Shown in pieces: positions 25,891-35,125 of a DNA stretch of 64,000 nucleotides. The notes beneath the pieces were generated by a model. It ran no database searches and was not told the origin of the DNA. It saw nothing but the letters and a program-made list of their open reading frames with translations. Source of the stretch: Desmonostoc muscorum FACHB-395. GTDB taxonomy: Bacteria; Cyanobacteriota; Cyanobacteriia; Cyanobacteriales; Nostocaceae. The stretch spans positions 1-64,000 of the forward strand of contig NZ_JACJSF010000003.1 of assembly GCF_014698035.1 (NCBI RefSeq). The letters are read 5' to 3'. How positions within the stretch are numbered: position 1 is the stretch's first letter; every line of letters starts with the position of its first letter. Made by a program: the position numbers and the translations under genes.

Positions 25891-26421
25891 ATGGATACTG
25901 CTATTCTGCCATCTACGTTCCTGCTAACCTTGTTGTTATCAGTTGGGCTGTTTTTCTTTATTCGTGCCTCGACTAAAGACCGCATACAAACAGTGCAACT
26001 GGTATCTGAGCAAGACGAAGCTGCTTTAATGTCTCAATTAAAAGAGTATTTTCGCTCCCGGTCTTACCAAGTGGCAGAGGTAGACCGAGAACAAAACAAA
26101 GTGACTTTTGAAGGGAATGTTCGCCCCAGTTGGTTTTTAGCTATATTTTTAACTCTGCTGGCAGCGACTGGGATTGTTTGTCTCTCACTAGTCGTATACC
26201 TGCTTTTTCCTAACCTCAGTCCCATTGTTTTGGCTATGGTACTGCTGTCGCCTTTAAGTGGTCTGTTTTATTGGAAAAAATCTGGAAGACTTGAGAAGGT
26301 GTCACTCAAAGTAGAAACAACTCAGAGCGAACAAACCTCCTCAAGTAAGATCACTGTAGTTGCCCATCGAGATGAACTCAGTGAGTTACAGAGAACTCTA
26401 CAGCTCAAGGCTGGCGAATAA
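25891..26421 (+). CDS. CCB1-like cofactor assembly factor for cytochrome b6
   Basis: This 176-residue protein has an N-terminal helix (about 7-25), a soluble stretch, and a helical hairpin (about 72-115, WFLAIFLTLLAATGIVCLSL then LSPIVLAMVLLSPLSGLFYW). Its pattern fits the 'cofactor assembly of complex C subunit B' family (DUF3529, CCB1). In algae CCB1 takes part in covalent attachment of heme ci to cytochrome b6 of the b6f complex. It follows the PadR gene at 52 bp and may be cotranscribed with it. Assignment is from family memory. Confidence 0.75.
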   Translation: MDTAILPSTFLLTLLLSVGLFFFIRASTKDRIQTVQLVSEQDEAALMSQLKEYFRSRSYQVAEVDREQNKVTFEGNVRPSWFLAIFLTLLAATGIVCLSLVVYLLFPNLSPIVLAMVLLSPLSGLFYWKKSGRLEKVSLKVETTQSEQTSSSKITVVAHRDELSELQRTLQLKAGE

Positions 26422-26855
26422 TTGTTGATTTTTTTATGATATGCAGACTTCTGACCTGATCTAATCTTTAAGCAATGAAAAGTAAAAAGGAGGAAATCAA
26501 GACTTCTGCTTTGTCATTTTCCCCACGACTTATATCGTGGGGAGAAATTTAAATTAATTAACTTAAATTCGTTGACAGAGCTTGGTTAACAATTCACGGT
26601 ATAAGAGCGCAACTTCACTAGCGCTTTTGGAGGCGCTTGGCTCTATACCCACTCCCTTCTATATCATGACACTAGTATCAACCCATGCAATCTAGCGTGC
26701 TTTGAGACTAGTTTATTTTCCAACTACCTGGACTAGCCTTACTGGCAAATCAGCTCCAAACTAAAAAAAAATTAAATTTTGCATAAACTTAGCTATTTTG
26801 CCAGTTAATGAATAGTCAGGAGCCACACTCAATGTGTAAGATGACCAACTATGGT
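26422..26855. other. Intergenic with a hairpin, no gene seen
   Basis: This 434-bp stretch lies between convergent genes. It contains the hairpin at 26521-26542 and a second imperfect palindrome around agcgctttt/ggaggcgcttgg (26620-26640). There is no supported ORF. Confidence 0.6.
26521..26542. terminator. Hairpin CCCCACGA/TCGTGGGG
   Basis: Perfect 8-bp arms enclose a 6-nt loop (cttata). It lies 100 bp after the CCB1-like gene and is preceded by tttt and followed by gagaaattt. It is probably a terminator that could serve both strands. An IS-end hairpin is an alternative. Confidence 0.5.
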
Positions 26856-27233
26856 TCACCGGCTAGCTAAAGCAAGAGGTTCTTGACCAGGCGAAGGTTC
26901 TAATACCCTCAAGCTTGGAAACAAGAAATGGTTTTCCTCTACGTATTGAGCACCAAACAGTCCCTTTTCTGCCCAGAAATAACGATCTGTTGTGTGTTCA
27001 TTTCGCTTTACGAGTAGCAACGCAGGTGGCAAAATCCCTTCAGCTTGAATGAATCTTCTCGCTGCTGTCACAGGTTTTTCTTCGCCACTTTCGATGCTAT
27101 ATTGAGGCACGTGTTCCAAAATACGCCGTCCTTCTTGACGACGGCGACTTTTCCTTTTGCGTCTCCTTGCCAACCTATTGTCCTCCTCTTTCAAGCTATA
27201 GATTGTAGTGTTAGCTACAAAATCCGTCGTCAT
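26856..27233 (-). CDS. DUF3155 family cyanobacterial protein
   Basis: This 125-residue protein contains the very basic segment LARRRKRKSRRRQEGRRILE at about residues 21-40, followed by HVPQYSIESGEEKPVTAARRF. That is how DUF3155 proteins of cyanobacteria usually begin. The frame continues 20 residues further upstream to the ATG at 27233, so either that Met or an internal TTG at the Leu before ARRRKRK may be the true start. The basic stretch suggests nucleic-acid binding, but no function is known. Confidence 0.8.
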   Translation of the reverse strand: MTTDFVANTTIYSLKEEDNRLARRRKRKSRRRQEGRRILEHVPQYSIESGEEKPVTAARRFIQAEGILPPALLLVKRNEHTTDRYFWAEKGLFGAQYVEENHFLFPSLRVLEPSPGQEPLALASR

Positions 27234-27459
27234 TATATAAGTTCTAGTTCAAAATATCAATAGTTTTTAACCTTTTCATGCAAGAAAATTAACATCTTTG
27301 AAAATAGATAAAACAAAGTTACCTAAGAAAATAATTTCTTGGTACAAACCATCACTAAGAAGATTTTAGTTAAGCTTTATTGAATGGGTGAGGTAAAAAT
27401 TAAGTATCCTCTCTTATCATCATGCCTCAAAATCTGTAATCTTGAGCAAGAGCTAAAAA

Positions 27460-28800
27460 ATGTTAATGTCTGCCAGTTCCGATTTTATTGCTCTGTGTCG
27501 AGAGCAAATAGCGCTGCTAACCCAAGGGCTGGGAGCAACTTTAAGTATTGTGTACCTGACACAAGAATTGGTAGAGACTCCTTCTGGTGAAGCCAAACTG
27601 ATTCCTGTGGTAATTTATCCAGAAACAGCATTATTACCGCCAGGGGAAGAGACTGCTGAGGCGACAGTACACAAGCAACTTCAAGTTGGAAATGTGTTTA
27701 TATTACCCAACGATCGCAGAAGGTTATTGACAGCAGGATCGGAATCTCCAACGTCGTCACAGGAGTCTGAGGCATCTCAACCCCATTTAAAAGAGGAATA
27801 CCTCTTTAGTGGCAACCAAATTGTTTTACCTCTGGTTTATGAGGGTGTGATGATGGGGTTATTGGTGACGGGTAGGCAAGACCGGGCATGGAATGAACAT
27901 GAGGAAAGGCAGATTCAACAGATAGCCCAAACATTGGCGATCGCTTGTATTTTAGATCAACGCCGGGCATGGTTTGAGGAGCAGTTGCGTGAGCAACAAA
28001 TTCTCCAAGAAAAACAGCGAGATTTGCTAGATAACCTGTTGCATCAGTTTCGTAACCCATTAACGGCATTGCGGACTTTTGGGAAACTGCTATTGAAGCG
28101 GCTGCGCCCAGGAGATAGCAACCGGGATGTGGCCAATAGTATTGTGCGAGAAAGCGATCGCCTCCAAGAATTGCTACAACAATTCGATCAAGTAATTGAC
28201 TTAACAGAGACAGATTTAGCACCACTACATCTACCCGAACATGAAGTGTTTGTGGAAGCAACTATCCAAAAAGACGCTAAACCGCCGCTATTATTGCCGG
28301 GAACGGGAGATAAAACAGTTGACTGCTCGTTAGCAGATATATTAGAACCATTATTAATATCAGCCAAAGCGATCGCCCAAGAGCGAAAGCTAAAACTAAT
28401 AACTGAAATTAAACATAATTCACCCTTAGTACGTGCCAACATCAAAGCATTACGAGAAGTTTTAACTAACATCATCGATAATGCTTTGAAATATACTCCC
28501 ACTGGTGGCAAAATTTTGATTCAAGCGGGGCAAGAAAAAGCTAATTTTCAGGGAATTGCGATCAGTGACAACGGGCCTGGCATTCCACCCAAAGATTTAG
28601 AACATCTTGGAGAACGGCATTATCGGGGTGTACAAGCGCAAACAGAAATCCCTGGCACAGGTTTAGGGTTAGCGATCGCCAAACAATTAATAGAGCAAAT
28701 GCAGGGCGAAATCGAGGTTTTCAGCCCTGCAATCAACTCTAAATTAACTTCGCCCCATGCGCCGGGGACTACATTTATTATTTGGTTGCCAAAAGTTTAG
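27460..28800 (+). CDS. GAF-domain histidine kinase
   Basis: This 446-residue soluble kinase has an N-terminal GAF-like domain (about 20-165), a coiled coil (170-190), then the H box LLHQFRNPLTALRTFGKLLL with His195, the N box NIIDNALKYTPTGG, the G1 box ISDNGPGIP and the G2 box GTGLGLAIAKQL. All catalytic residues are present. Unlike the kinase-like gene at 1.4 kb, this one should be active. No partner response regulator is adjacent and the signal is unknown. It ends before a run of short tandem repeats. Confidence 0.92.
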   Translation: MLMSASSDFIALCREQIALLTQGLGATLSIVYLTQELVETPSGEAKLIPVVIYPETALLPPGEETAEATVHKQLQVGNVFILPNDRRRLLTAGSESPTSSQESEASQPHLKEEYLFSGNQIVLPLVYEGVMMGLLVTGRQDRAWNEHEERQIQQIAQTLAIACILDQRRAWFEEQLREQQILQEKQRDLLDNLLHQFRNPLTALRTFGKLLLKRLRPGDSNRDVANSIVRESDRLQELLQQFDQVIDLTETDLAPLHLPEHEVFVEATIQKDAKPPLLLPGTGDKTVDCSLADILEPLLISAKAIAQERKLKLITEIKHNSPLVRANIKALREVLTNIIDNALKYTPTGGKILIQAGQEKANFQGIAISDNGPGIPPKDLEHLGERHYRGVQAQTEIPGTGLGLAIAKQLIEQMQGEIEVFSPAINSKLTSPHAPGTTFIIWLPKV

Positions 28801-28862
28801 GATTTGTCCTTTGTCCTTTGTAAAAACCAATGACCAATGACTAATGACCAATGACCAATGAC
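28800..28862. repeat. Short tandem repeats (tttgtcc / aatgacc)
   Basis: Units of ttgtcct are followed by five units of ccaatga(c/t), running up to the stop codon of the SLH gene. The two types are roughly inverted and may form a hairpin between the convergent genes. Confidence 0.8.
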
Positions 28863-30103
28863 TATCTGAGTGAAACCAACAAGTTTTGATTGATGGTCAT
28901 TTGTAAATCGGTATCTGGGTCAATGGCGATTAAGTCAACGCTATTCTTACCGAAGAACAGACCCACCAATGCACCGATACCAGCACCACCCAAAACTTCT
29001 TCTGTGGCGATCGCGCGATCGCCAGTTACAGCAGATACCGCAGTTGCCGCACCTGCACCCAATACAGTATTTTTGATAATTGAACCAATACTAGTACCCT
29101 TCTTGACGGTTTCAGTTTTGGTGATCACTTCAGAGCTAGCGTTAAGCTGATACTCCTGACCATTGGTCAAAACCAGTTTCTCAGCAACGAATTGAGAACC
29201 GCCTGTAGCAGGTTTGAGTTGACCAATTACTTGACTACCAGCCGGAATCACTACAGATCCGTCTTGTGTTACTACGTTTTGGGATACTGTCAACGTCAAA
29301 GGCGCAGTTTCATCCTTTGTAACCAGAATCTTTTCTGCCTTGTCATACTTCACAGGGATAGCAGTCCCTTGAGGAATTGTGACTGATACAGGCGTTGGGG
29401 TAGTAGACCCGACAGCCACAACATAAGGCGAGTTAATTGCTGAAGCTTGGTTAGAACTAACCAGTGCTTGGTAGATAAAAGCTGCTACTTGGGCGCGAGT
29501 AGCGGTTGCAGTTGGATTTAGGAACTTCACATTAGGATAGTTCACGACGATTTGCTTTTGGGTTGCGGCTGCGATCGGGCTACGGGCATAGCTAGCGATG
29601 TTAGAGGCATCGTTGAAGTATTGCAGAGTGCTTTCGGTATTGCCACTGGGACTATATTCCAGACCGTTAGCGAGGGAAACTAAAACCTGTTGGCGAGGAA
29701 TAGCTTGGTTCGGCTCAAAGCGATTACCAGGATATCCAGATAAGAAACCAATGGTATAAGCTTGCTGAATGGCACTTGATGCCCAATAATTGCTGGGCAC
29801 ATCAGCAAAGTTGATTGGCGATCGTTGCTGTGCTTTTTGAAAAGCTTTGTTTACCATAGCGGCAAATTGAGCGCGTGTCACCGCTTCTTCAGGACGGAAA
29901 CTACCATCAGGAAATCCGGCAATTACACCACGCTGTGACAATTGTTGAATAAATTGTGCCGCCCAATAATTAGATGAAACATCAGAAAAAGTGGTTTGAG
30001 CTAAAGATGGAGAAGCTGTAATCAAAGGAGCTACAGTGCCTACTGTGACGCTCAAAGCCATGAGTGCAGCTGTTCCAGATTGCAAACGATTAAAAGTAAA
30101 CAT
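28862..30103 (-). CDS. SLH-domain envelope protein with glycine-zipper C-terminus
   Basis: This 413-residue protein has a signal peptide (to about residue 35, SPSLAQ). Three SLH repeats follow: FSDVSSNYWAAQFIQQLSQR-GVIAGFPDG at about 38, FADVPSNYWASSAIQQAYTI at about 98, and a weaker one ending in PTATATRAQVAAFIYQALV at about 200. SLH domains bind secondary cell-wall polymers or peptidoglycan. The C-terminal half has a beta-rich part (VTIPQGTAIPVKYDKAEKIL, VVIPAGSQVIGQLKP) like TrbI/VirB10-type beta domains. A Gly/Ala-rich zipper with GAGIGALVGLFFG then follows. It is probably an outer-membrane to peptidoglycan link. Confidence 0.88.
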   Translation of the reverse strand: MFTFNRLQSGTAALMALSVTVGTVAPLITASPSLAQTTFSDVSSNYWAAQFIQQLSQRGVIAGFPDGSFRPEEAVTRAQFAAMVNKAFQKAQQRSPINFADVPSNYWASSAIQQAYTIGFLSGYPGNRFEPNQAIPRQQVLVSLANGLEYSPSGNTESTLQYFNDASNIASYARSPIAAATQKQIVVNYPNVKFLNPTATATRAQVAAFIYQALVSSNQASAINSPYVVAVGSTTPTPVSVTIPQGTAIPVKYDKAEKILVTKDETAPLTLTVSQNVVTQDGSVVIPAGSQVIGQLKPATGGSQFVAEKLVLTNGQEYQLNASSEVITKTETVKKGTSIGSIIKNTVLGAGAATAVSAVTGDRAIATEEVLGGAGIGALVGLFFGKNSVDLIAIDPDTDLQMTINQNLLVSLR

Positions 30104-30508
30104 TAATTTTTAACTCCAGTAGAATTATTTTTATTACTGTTAATTAATGAGACACTTACTAAAGTATTAGGTTCCCTTTAATTTCTGTTTTTTGTAAAAA
30201 CCATTACTTTTGGCATACAGTCAAATTAGATAGTCAAATTAAGAAAAAGCCTGCCAACATAGCTAGCAATAGGTAATAGTGTAATCAGCCTCTTACCAAT
30301 TAGAGGATGTTTTAAAAGTTCTCTGATTGGTATCAAAAGCTTTAGATGCCTCTAAATCTCCCTTAAAAAGCAATACAGTTCAGTTAAGCCCAAAATCCTT
30401 AACTGAACTGTATTACCTTAAAAAGCGGGGACTTTCACCTGGTTCCCTGCTTAAAAAGCCTACCCTGTATACACAAGGTCGGGAAGCAGGCTAGGGGTTA
30501 AGTCTAAG
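30104..30508. other. Intergenic with inserted palindrome
   Basis: This 405-bp stretch lies between the SLH gene and opcA, both on the minus strand. It holds a small palindromic element (30372-30415) and a possible opcA terminator (ccctgctt at 30447 paired with aagcagg at 30485). There is no gene. Confidence 0.6.
30372..30415. repeat. 44-bp palindromic insertion flanked by 11-bp direct repeats
   Basis: The arms AATACAGTTCAGTTAAG (30372-30388) and its exact complement (30398-30414) enclose a 9-nt loop. The perfect 11-bp repeat CCTTAAAAAGC lies on both sides (30361-30371 and 30416-30426). It looks like a tiny mobile palindrome with its target duplication. Confidence 0.75.
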
Positions 30509-31870
30509 TTAATTCGCCAATTTGAAAATATTCGCTGTCACTCCCAGACTTTCTTCAAAAAGGGACTCACGACCCCAGCGTTGCACCTGCTGACTAAGTA
30601 ATGCTTCGGCTTTTTGTTCTGAAAGTGAAGTTACCTGTTGAAACAGACCGGCAGATTGGGCACCACCATGTGTTTCCATCCGCATACAACCACCAGTTTC
30701 CGAGCAGATAACTGTACCACAGTCTGCCTGGGGATTTGTCGAACTGAGGCGCAAGGCAATCAAGTCACCAATAATATCGCCCACATCCGCAACGGGAACC
30801 CCAGCTAACTCGGCTTCTACTTGTCGTTGATCTTGAGAAATAAAATGGATGCGAGTGATATCATAATCATCGCTTTCCTTTTGATAAGAAACTGGTTGCC
30901 ATTCCAATCGACTTGCCAGCCAACCCAAAAACAGCAAAGCTTGGGCGGGATTGCCTTTTTCGTAATCAATCGTCACGCGGTCAATTTCTCTGAGGGCGGC
31001 ACGACGCTTAGGCGAATCGTAGGCTTCAGCTGTCAGTTCTTGCCATGATGCGAGGCGACGCCAGTTCAAATCCGCTAAAGGTACACCAGCTTCTACCAAC
31101 TCTTCTAGGCGGAGTAAATCACTTTCTGGCTCGTTAAAGTTGCAAGAATCGACAATGACATTATTGCAGATTGCTGCTAGGCGCTTGAATAGACCGTTGT
31201 TAGGGTCTGGTGTCGCCTTCCACCAGAGAAACTTTGGCAAACCGCCAATCAACAATGCTGGAATCATGCCACCGATGCGTTCTAAGGCAGCAGCAGTTCC
31301 ACTCAGAGTAATGTATTCGCAGCAGATAAGTGTGCTTGACGATTGTTTTTGAATCGGGCAATAGGCAGAAACTTGAGCCTTAACTCCTTCATCTTCGCCA
31401 GTAATAGGAAATAGGGCAATGATCCGGCAGGGGTTGCGGAGAGCGATTTCATCAGCAATTCTGGGGCTACCGCTATTTAATCCAGCAATAGCATGTTCTC
31501 CTCCAGTCCCACCTCGCTGACCTTTAGCGAATTCTTCTCGTAATACAGTCAGAGTTTCTTGTGTCGCTGTTCCAGTTTCTGGCAGTTTATGTTTCTTTTG
31601 CACTTCCCGTAATGCTGCTGCCATTTGCGGCCCTAAAATCCCATCAATTGGGCCGTTGTAAAATCCTAAAGCAGCCAACAAATACTGAGTTTCTTCTGGT
31701 TCGTAGACTACTAAAGTAAATGTTGTTGCCCTAGTAGCACTGGGAAGTTCACCGTCCTCCCCAGTTATGCCATAGCTTTGCCAAATTTTATTGAGTTCGG
31801 CATCTATTTCGTTAAGCGAAATATCTTTTGGTGCCTGGAGTGAAAAAATTGTAGAAGTTTGGAGAGCCAT
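30509..31870 (-). CDS. opcA: Glucose-6-phosphate dehydrogenase assembly protein OpcA
   Basis: OpcA binds glucose-6-phosphate dehydrogenase and activates it, and in cyanobacteria is needed for dark and heterocyst oxidative pentose phosphate flux. The 453-residue product has a peptidoglycan-binding-like helical module near the N-terminus (about 60-110, YLLAALGFYNGPIDGILGPQ and AAALREVQKKHKLP). The OpcA domain follows, with LICCEYITLSGTAAALERIG, LPKFLWWKATPDPN and NFNEPESDLLRLEEL. It is the last gene of the fbp-tal-zwf-opcA run on the minus strand, 133 bp after zwf across a tandem-repeat spacer. Confidence 0.95.
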   Translation of the reverse strand: MALQTSTIFSLQAPKDISLNEIDAELNKIWQSYGITGEDGELPSATRATTFTLVVYEPEETQYLLAALGFYNGPIDGILGPQMAAALREVQKKHKLPETGTATQETLTVLREEFAKGQRGGTGGEHAIAGLNSGSPRIADEIALRNPCRIIALFPITGEDEGVKAQVSAYCPIQKQSSSTLICCEYITLSGTAAALERIGGMIPALLIGGLPKFLWWKATPDPNNGLFKRLAAICNNVIVDSCNFNEPESDLLRLEELVEAGVPLADLNWRRLASWQELTAEAYDSPKRRAALREIDRVTIDYEKGNPAQALLFLGWLASRLEWQPVSYQKESDDYDITRIHFISQDQRQVEAELAGVPVADVGDIIGDLIALRLSSTNPQADCGTVICSETGGCMRMETHGGAQSAGLFQQVTSLSEQKAEALLSQQVQRWGRESLFEESLGVTANIFKLAN

Positions 31871-31879
31871 AGGAAGTTT

Positions 31880-32002
31880 TAGATTTTGTCATTTGTCATT
31901 TGTCATACCCTGCGGGAAGGCGAAGCGCCTATGTCATTCGTCATTTGTCATTTGTCATTTGTTTTTACTAGTGACTAATGACTAAATGACTAATGACTAA
32001 TA
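31880..32002. repeat. Short tandem repeats with an embedded 28-bp GC-rich repeat
   Basis: Units of atttgtc (7 bp) fill the zwf-opcA spacer. A 28-bp GC-rich repeat (31906-31933, starting taccctgcggg and ending gcgcctatg) is embedded in them. The same 28 bp, with one mismatch, lies upstream of coaT at 43062-43089. Confidence 0.85.
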
Positions 32003-32003
32003 T

Positions 32004-33533
32004 TTAGAGTCTGCGCCAGCGACGGCCATCCTGGTTAATTAAGAGTTCTGCTTGTTCTGGCTCCCAAGTGCCGGCTTCGTACTGGGGAATAGTAGTAGGA
32101 TCGGCGGGTGCATCCCAAACGGAAAGGGCTGGTGTCACTACTTGCCAAGCTGCTTCTACTTCATCTGCACGTGTGAACAATGTTTGATCGCCCATCATAC
32201 AATCAAGGAATAAGCGATCGTAGGCATCGGATGTTGCTTGGATGCCAAAGGAACCATAACTAAAGTCCATATCAACGGAACGGGTGCGGAATTCGGCCCC
32301 CGGCATTTTGACATCAAAACGCAGGGAAATACCTTCATTTGGCTGAATCCGCATCGTCAAAATATTGGCGTTTGTCTGTTGGGCGGCAGATTGGAACATC
32401 CGAGATGGAACTTCGCGGAAGTGAATTGCAATCTCACTCACTTTTTTCGGCATCCGCTTTCCAGTCCGCAAGTAGAAAGGAACACCTTTCCAGCGCCAGT
32501 TATCCACCAAAAACTTCATAGCTACATAAGTGGGTGTGGTGGAGTTGGGGTCAACGCCTGGTTCTGTGCGATATCCTGGCACTGCTTGACCTTTCATCCA
32601 GCCAGCACTGTATTGCCCACGTACTGCTGACCGCGACAGATTGTGAACATCAGCTAAACGAGTAGCTTGGAGTACCTTCACTTTTTCTGTGCGGATGCTA
32701 TCGGCATCCATTGCGTTGGGTGCTTCCATTGCCGTTAAGCAGTAAAGTTGCATGAGGTGATTTTGCAACATATCCCGCAGTGCGCCGGCGCTTTCATAGT
32801 ACCCAGCCCGGTCTTCTACGCCCACGGTTTCTGCTACGGTAATTTGCACGTGGTCAACAAATTGACGATTCCACAAGGGTTCAAAAATCGCATTGGCAAA
32901 GCGAAACACCAGCAAATTCTGGACTGTTTCTTTACCCAAATAGTGGTCAATACGATATACTTGATGCTCTTTGCAATATTTTTGTACCACTTGGTTAAGG
33001 CTTTGGGCAGAAGCCAAGTCTCGACCAAAGGGTTTCTCAATTACTAGACGATGTTTGTAGGGATCTTCTAGCATCCCGCCGCTTCCTAGCTGCTTAATTG
33101 CTTCGGGAAAGAATGAGGGAGCAACGGATAGGTAGAACATGCGATTGCCTCGCGTGCCCCGTTTTTCGTCTAATTCACTCAGTAAGGTTTTTAGTTTCTG
33201 GTAGCTTTCAGGGTTGTCTATATCTCCAGGACTGTAGAACAGACCTTGAGAGAAGTCTTGCCAGAGTTCCCCTAAATCGACATCAGGATGTGCCTCTTCC
33301 ATGCCCTTCTGCATTTGTTCGCGGAAGTATTCATGGCTCCATTCTCGACGTGCTACGCCAACAATAGTAGTTTCTGGTGGAATGCGCCGTTCTCGCCGCA
33401 ATTTGTAAAGTGCTGGCACTAGTTTGCGCCAGGTGAGATCACCAGAAGCGCCAAAGATAACTATAATCTGGGGTTCAGGCATCCCTTGTTGTTGCAGACC
33501 AACGCGCAAGGGATTTTCTAGCAGACTAACCAT
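32004..33533 (-). CDS. zwf: Glucose-6-phosphate 1-dehydrogenase
   Basis: This is the first enzyme of the oxidative pentose phosphate pathway. It makes NADPH, the main reductant source for nitrogenase in heterocysts. The 509-residue product has the NADP-binding start [20 protein letters not shown] and the substrate-site motif [31 protein letters not shown] and the C-terminal DFSYG and EPEQAELLI segments also fit. Cyanobacterial G6PD is inactivated by thioredoxin through Cys residues and protected by OpcA. Cys occur here in KYCKEH, LYCLTA and LDCMMG, but I have not mapped which are the regulatory pair. Confidence 0.98.
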   Translation of the reverse strand: MVSLLENPLRVGLQQQGMPEPQIIVIFGASGDLTWRKLVPALYKLRRERRIPPETTIVGVARREWSHEYFREQMQKGMEEAHPDVDLGELWQDFSQGLFYSPGDIDNPESYQKLKTLLSELDEKRGTRGNRMFYLSVAPSFFPEAIKQLGSGGMLEDPYKHRLVIEKPFGRDLASAQSLNQVVQKYCKEHQVYRIDHYLGKETVQNLLVFRFANAIFEPLWNRQFVDHVQITVAETVGVEDRAGYYESAGALRDMLQNHLMQLYCLTAMEAPNAMDADSIRTEKVKVLQATRLADVHNLSRSAVRGQYSAGWMKGQAVPGYRTEPGVDPNSTTPTYVAMKFLVDNWRWKGVPFYLRTGKRMPKKVSEIAIHFREVPSRMFQSAAQQTNANILTMRIQPNEGISLRFDVKMPGAEFRTRSVDMDFSYGSFGIQATSDAYDRLFLDCMMGDQTLFTRADEVEAAWQVVTPALSVWDAPADPTTIPQYEAGTWEPEQAELLINQDGRRWRRL

Positions 33534-33539
33534 AGGAAT

Positions 33540-33620
33540 TTTGGATTTTGGATTTTGGGTTTTGGATTTTGGATTGGGGGAGAGGTAACAGGTGACAGGT
33601 GACAGGTGACAGGTGATAAT
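33540..33620. repeat. Tandem repeats ttggatt and aggtgac
   Basis: Five units of (t)tttggat and then four units of the 7-bp aggtgac (33587-33620) lie between zwf and tal. A further inverse run (ctgtaccctgtaacctgtaccc) follows. Confidence 0.85.
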
Positions 33621-33667
33621 CTGTACCCTGTAACCTGTACCCTATTCCCTTCTTCAATCCCCAGTCC

Positions 33668-34813
33668 CTACACTGGTGACAATACCTTGATCTTGTCTTC
33701 TAAAGAGTTCATCAAGGACTGGAAGGGCTGGATGAACTTGTCAATACCTTCAACTAACAGTTCATCCATTACGGTATCGAGATCGATGTTGATGTCGGGA
33801 TCTTTGAGGTTTTCGATCAGCGTGTAAGCATTATTTACGTCTGTTTCTAAGCGATCGCTCACGTTACAATGATCGGCACAAGCTTTAATGGTCGCTGGTG
33901 GGACGGTGTTAACGGTATCAGGGCCTACCAACTCTTCGATATACATCACGTCGTTGTAGTTGGGGTCTTTGGTGCTGGTACTAGCCCAAAGTAGCCGTTG
34001 TACTGTGGCCCCTTTTGCTACCAACTCTTGCCAACGCTCACTTCTAATGATTTTCTTGTATTCTTGGTAAGCTAGCTTGGCGTTTGCGATCGCTACTTTT
34101 CCTTTCACAGCTTTTAGCTTTGCTTCCACGGCAATATCATCAACGCCTTTTTTCAACTTAGCATCTATTTTGGCATCAATGTTGCTATCGATCCGGCTGA
34201 GGAAGAAGCTAGCGACTGAAGCAATTCTACTGATGTCTTTACCTTCAGCCAGCCGTTTTTCTAAGCCACGAATATAGGCCCAAACTGTATTTACGTAGCT
34301 TTCTACTGAAAACAACAGCGTAATATTGACATTCATCCCCTCGGCTATTACTTGCTCTACTGCTGGCAAACCAGGTTCTGTACCGGGAATTTTAATCATC
34401 AGATTTTCCCGACCAATTTCTTGGAAATAGCGCCGAGCTTCGTTTATTGTCGCTTCCGTATCATGGGCGATGGTTGGCGGTACTTCGATACTCACATAAC
34501 CATCTAGTCTATTCGAGGCTTCATAAACAGGGCGTAAAATATCACAAGCGTTACGGATATCTGCAAAAACGAGGGATTCGTAAATTTTGTCTATCGGTAA
34601 GTTGGCACGAACTCCGGCTTCTATATCGGCATCATAAATGACGTTACCTGCGATCGCTTTTTCAAAGATAGCTGGGTTGGAAGTAATCCCAGATATACCT
34701 TGATTTTCAACCAGGTCTTTGAGTTCACCTGATTGAATAATGTCACGGGTCAAATTATCCATCCAGATACTTTGACCGTATTGCTTAATTTCTAGTAGAT
34801 GATTGGTAGACAT
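33668..34813 (-). CDS. tal: Transaldolase
   Basis: Transaldolase moves a dihydroxyacetone unit between sugar phosphates in the non-oxidative pentose phosphate pathway. The 381-residue product has GISGITSNPAIFEKAI near the N-terminus, NLMIKIPGTEPGLPAVEQ with the Schiff-base Lys, and NITLLFSVESYVNTVWAYI. LLWASTSTKDPNYNDVMYIE is the late conserved segment. Its length places it in the long Tal class found in cyanobacteria and actinobacteria. It lies between fbp and zwf as in other Nostocales. Confidence 0.97.
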   Translation of the reverse strand: MSTNHLLEIKQYGQSIWMDNLTRDIIQSGELKDLVENQGISGITSNPAIFEKAIAGNVIYDADIEAGVRANLPIDKIYESLVFADIRNACDILRPVYEASNRLDGYVSIEVPPTIAHDTEATINEARRYFQEIGRENLMIKIPGTEPGLPAVEQVIAEGMNVNITLLFSVESYVNTVWAYIRGLEKRLAEGKDISRIASVASFFLSRIDSNIDAKIDAKLKKGVDDIAVEAKLKAVKGKVAIANAKLAYQEYKKIIRSERWQELVAKGATVQRLLWASTSTKDPNYNDVMYIEELVGPDTVNTVPPATIKACADHCNVSDRLETDVNNAYTLIENLKDPDINIDLDTVMDELLVEGIDKFIQPFQSLMNSLEDKIKVLSPV

Positions 34814-35125
34814 AGCTAGTTTATTTCACTCCTGTATAGTGATGTTTCTAAGTGAAGTTGGCAAAACGCATTGATACTTACTTTTGAATTGTGGCGTTGC
34901 CAATCACTTATCGCATCGGCCAGCTGAGATAATCCTTTCTTGATCTTCAAAAAGCGCTATTTTGCATTCCCAATCCTAAATCACCATGATTAACGTTTAA
35001 TTAATGGCAGATGAGAGTACAGCACGGCGGAAATAAACACCCTTATAAAATGTCTGAAACCCTTACGTAACAGTAATTACGAATTACGAATTACGAATTA
35101 TGAATTACAAATTACGAGTTGTTTT
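34814..35125. other. fbp-tal spacer
   Basis: This 312-bp spacer should hold a tal promoter. A tandem repeat of attacga (7 bp, 35078-35113) fills its fbp end. I see no further motif that I can support. Confidence 0.6.

Noticed and set aside
26521..26640. IS200/IS605-type end or TnpB-associated RNA
   Set aside because: There is a hairpin with palindromic scraps, but no transposase or TnpB frame is near and I saw no second end.
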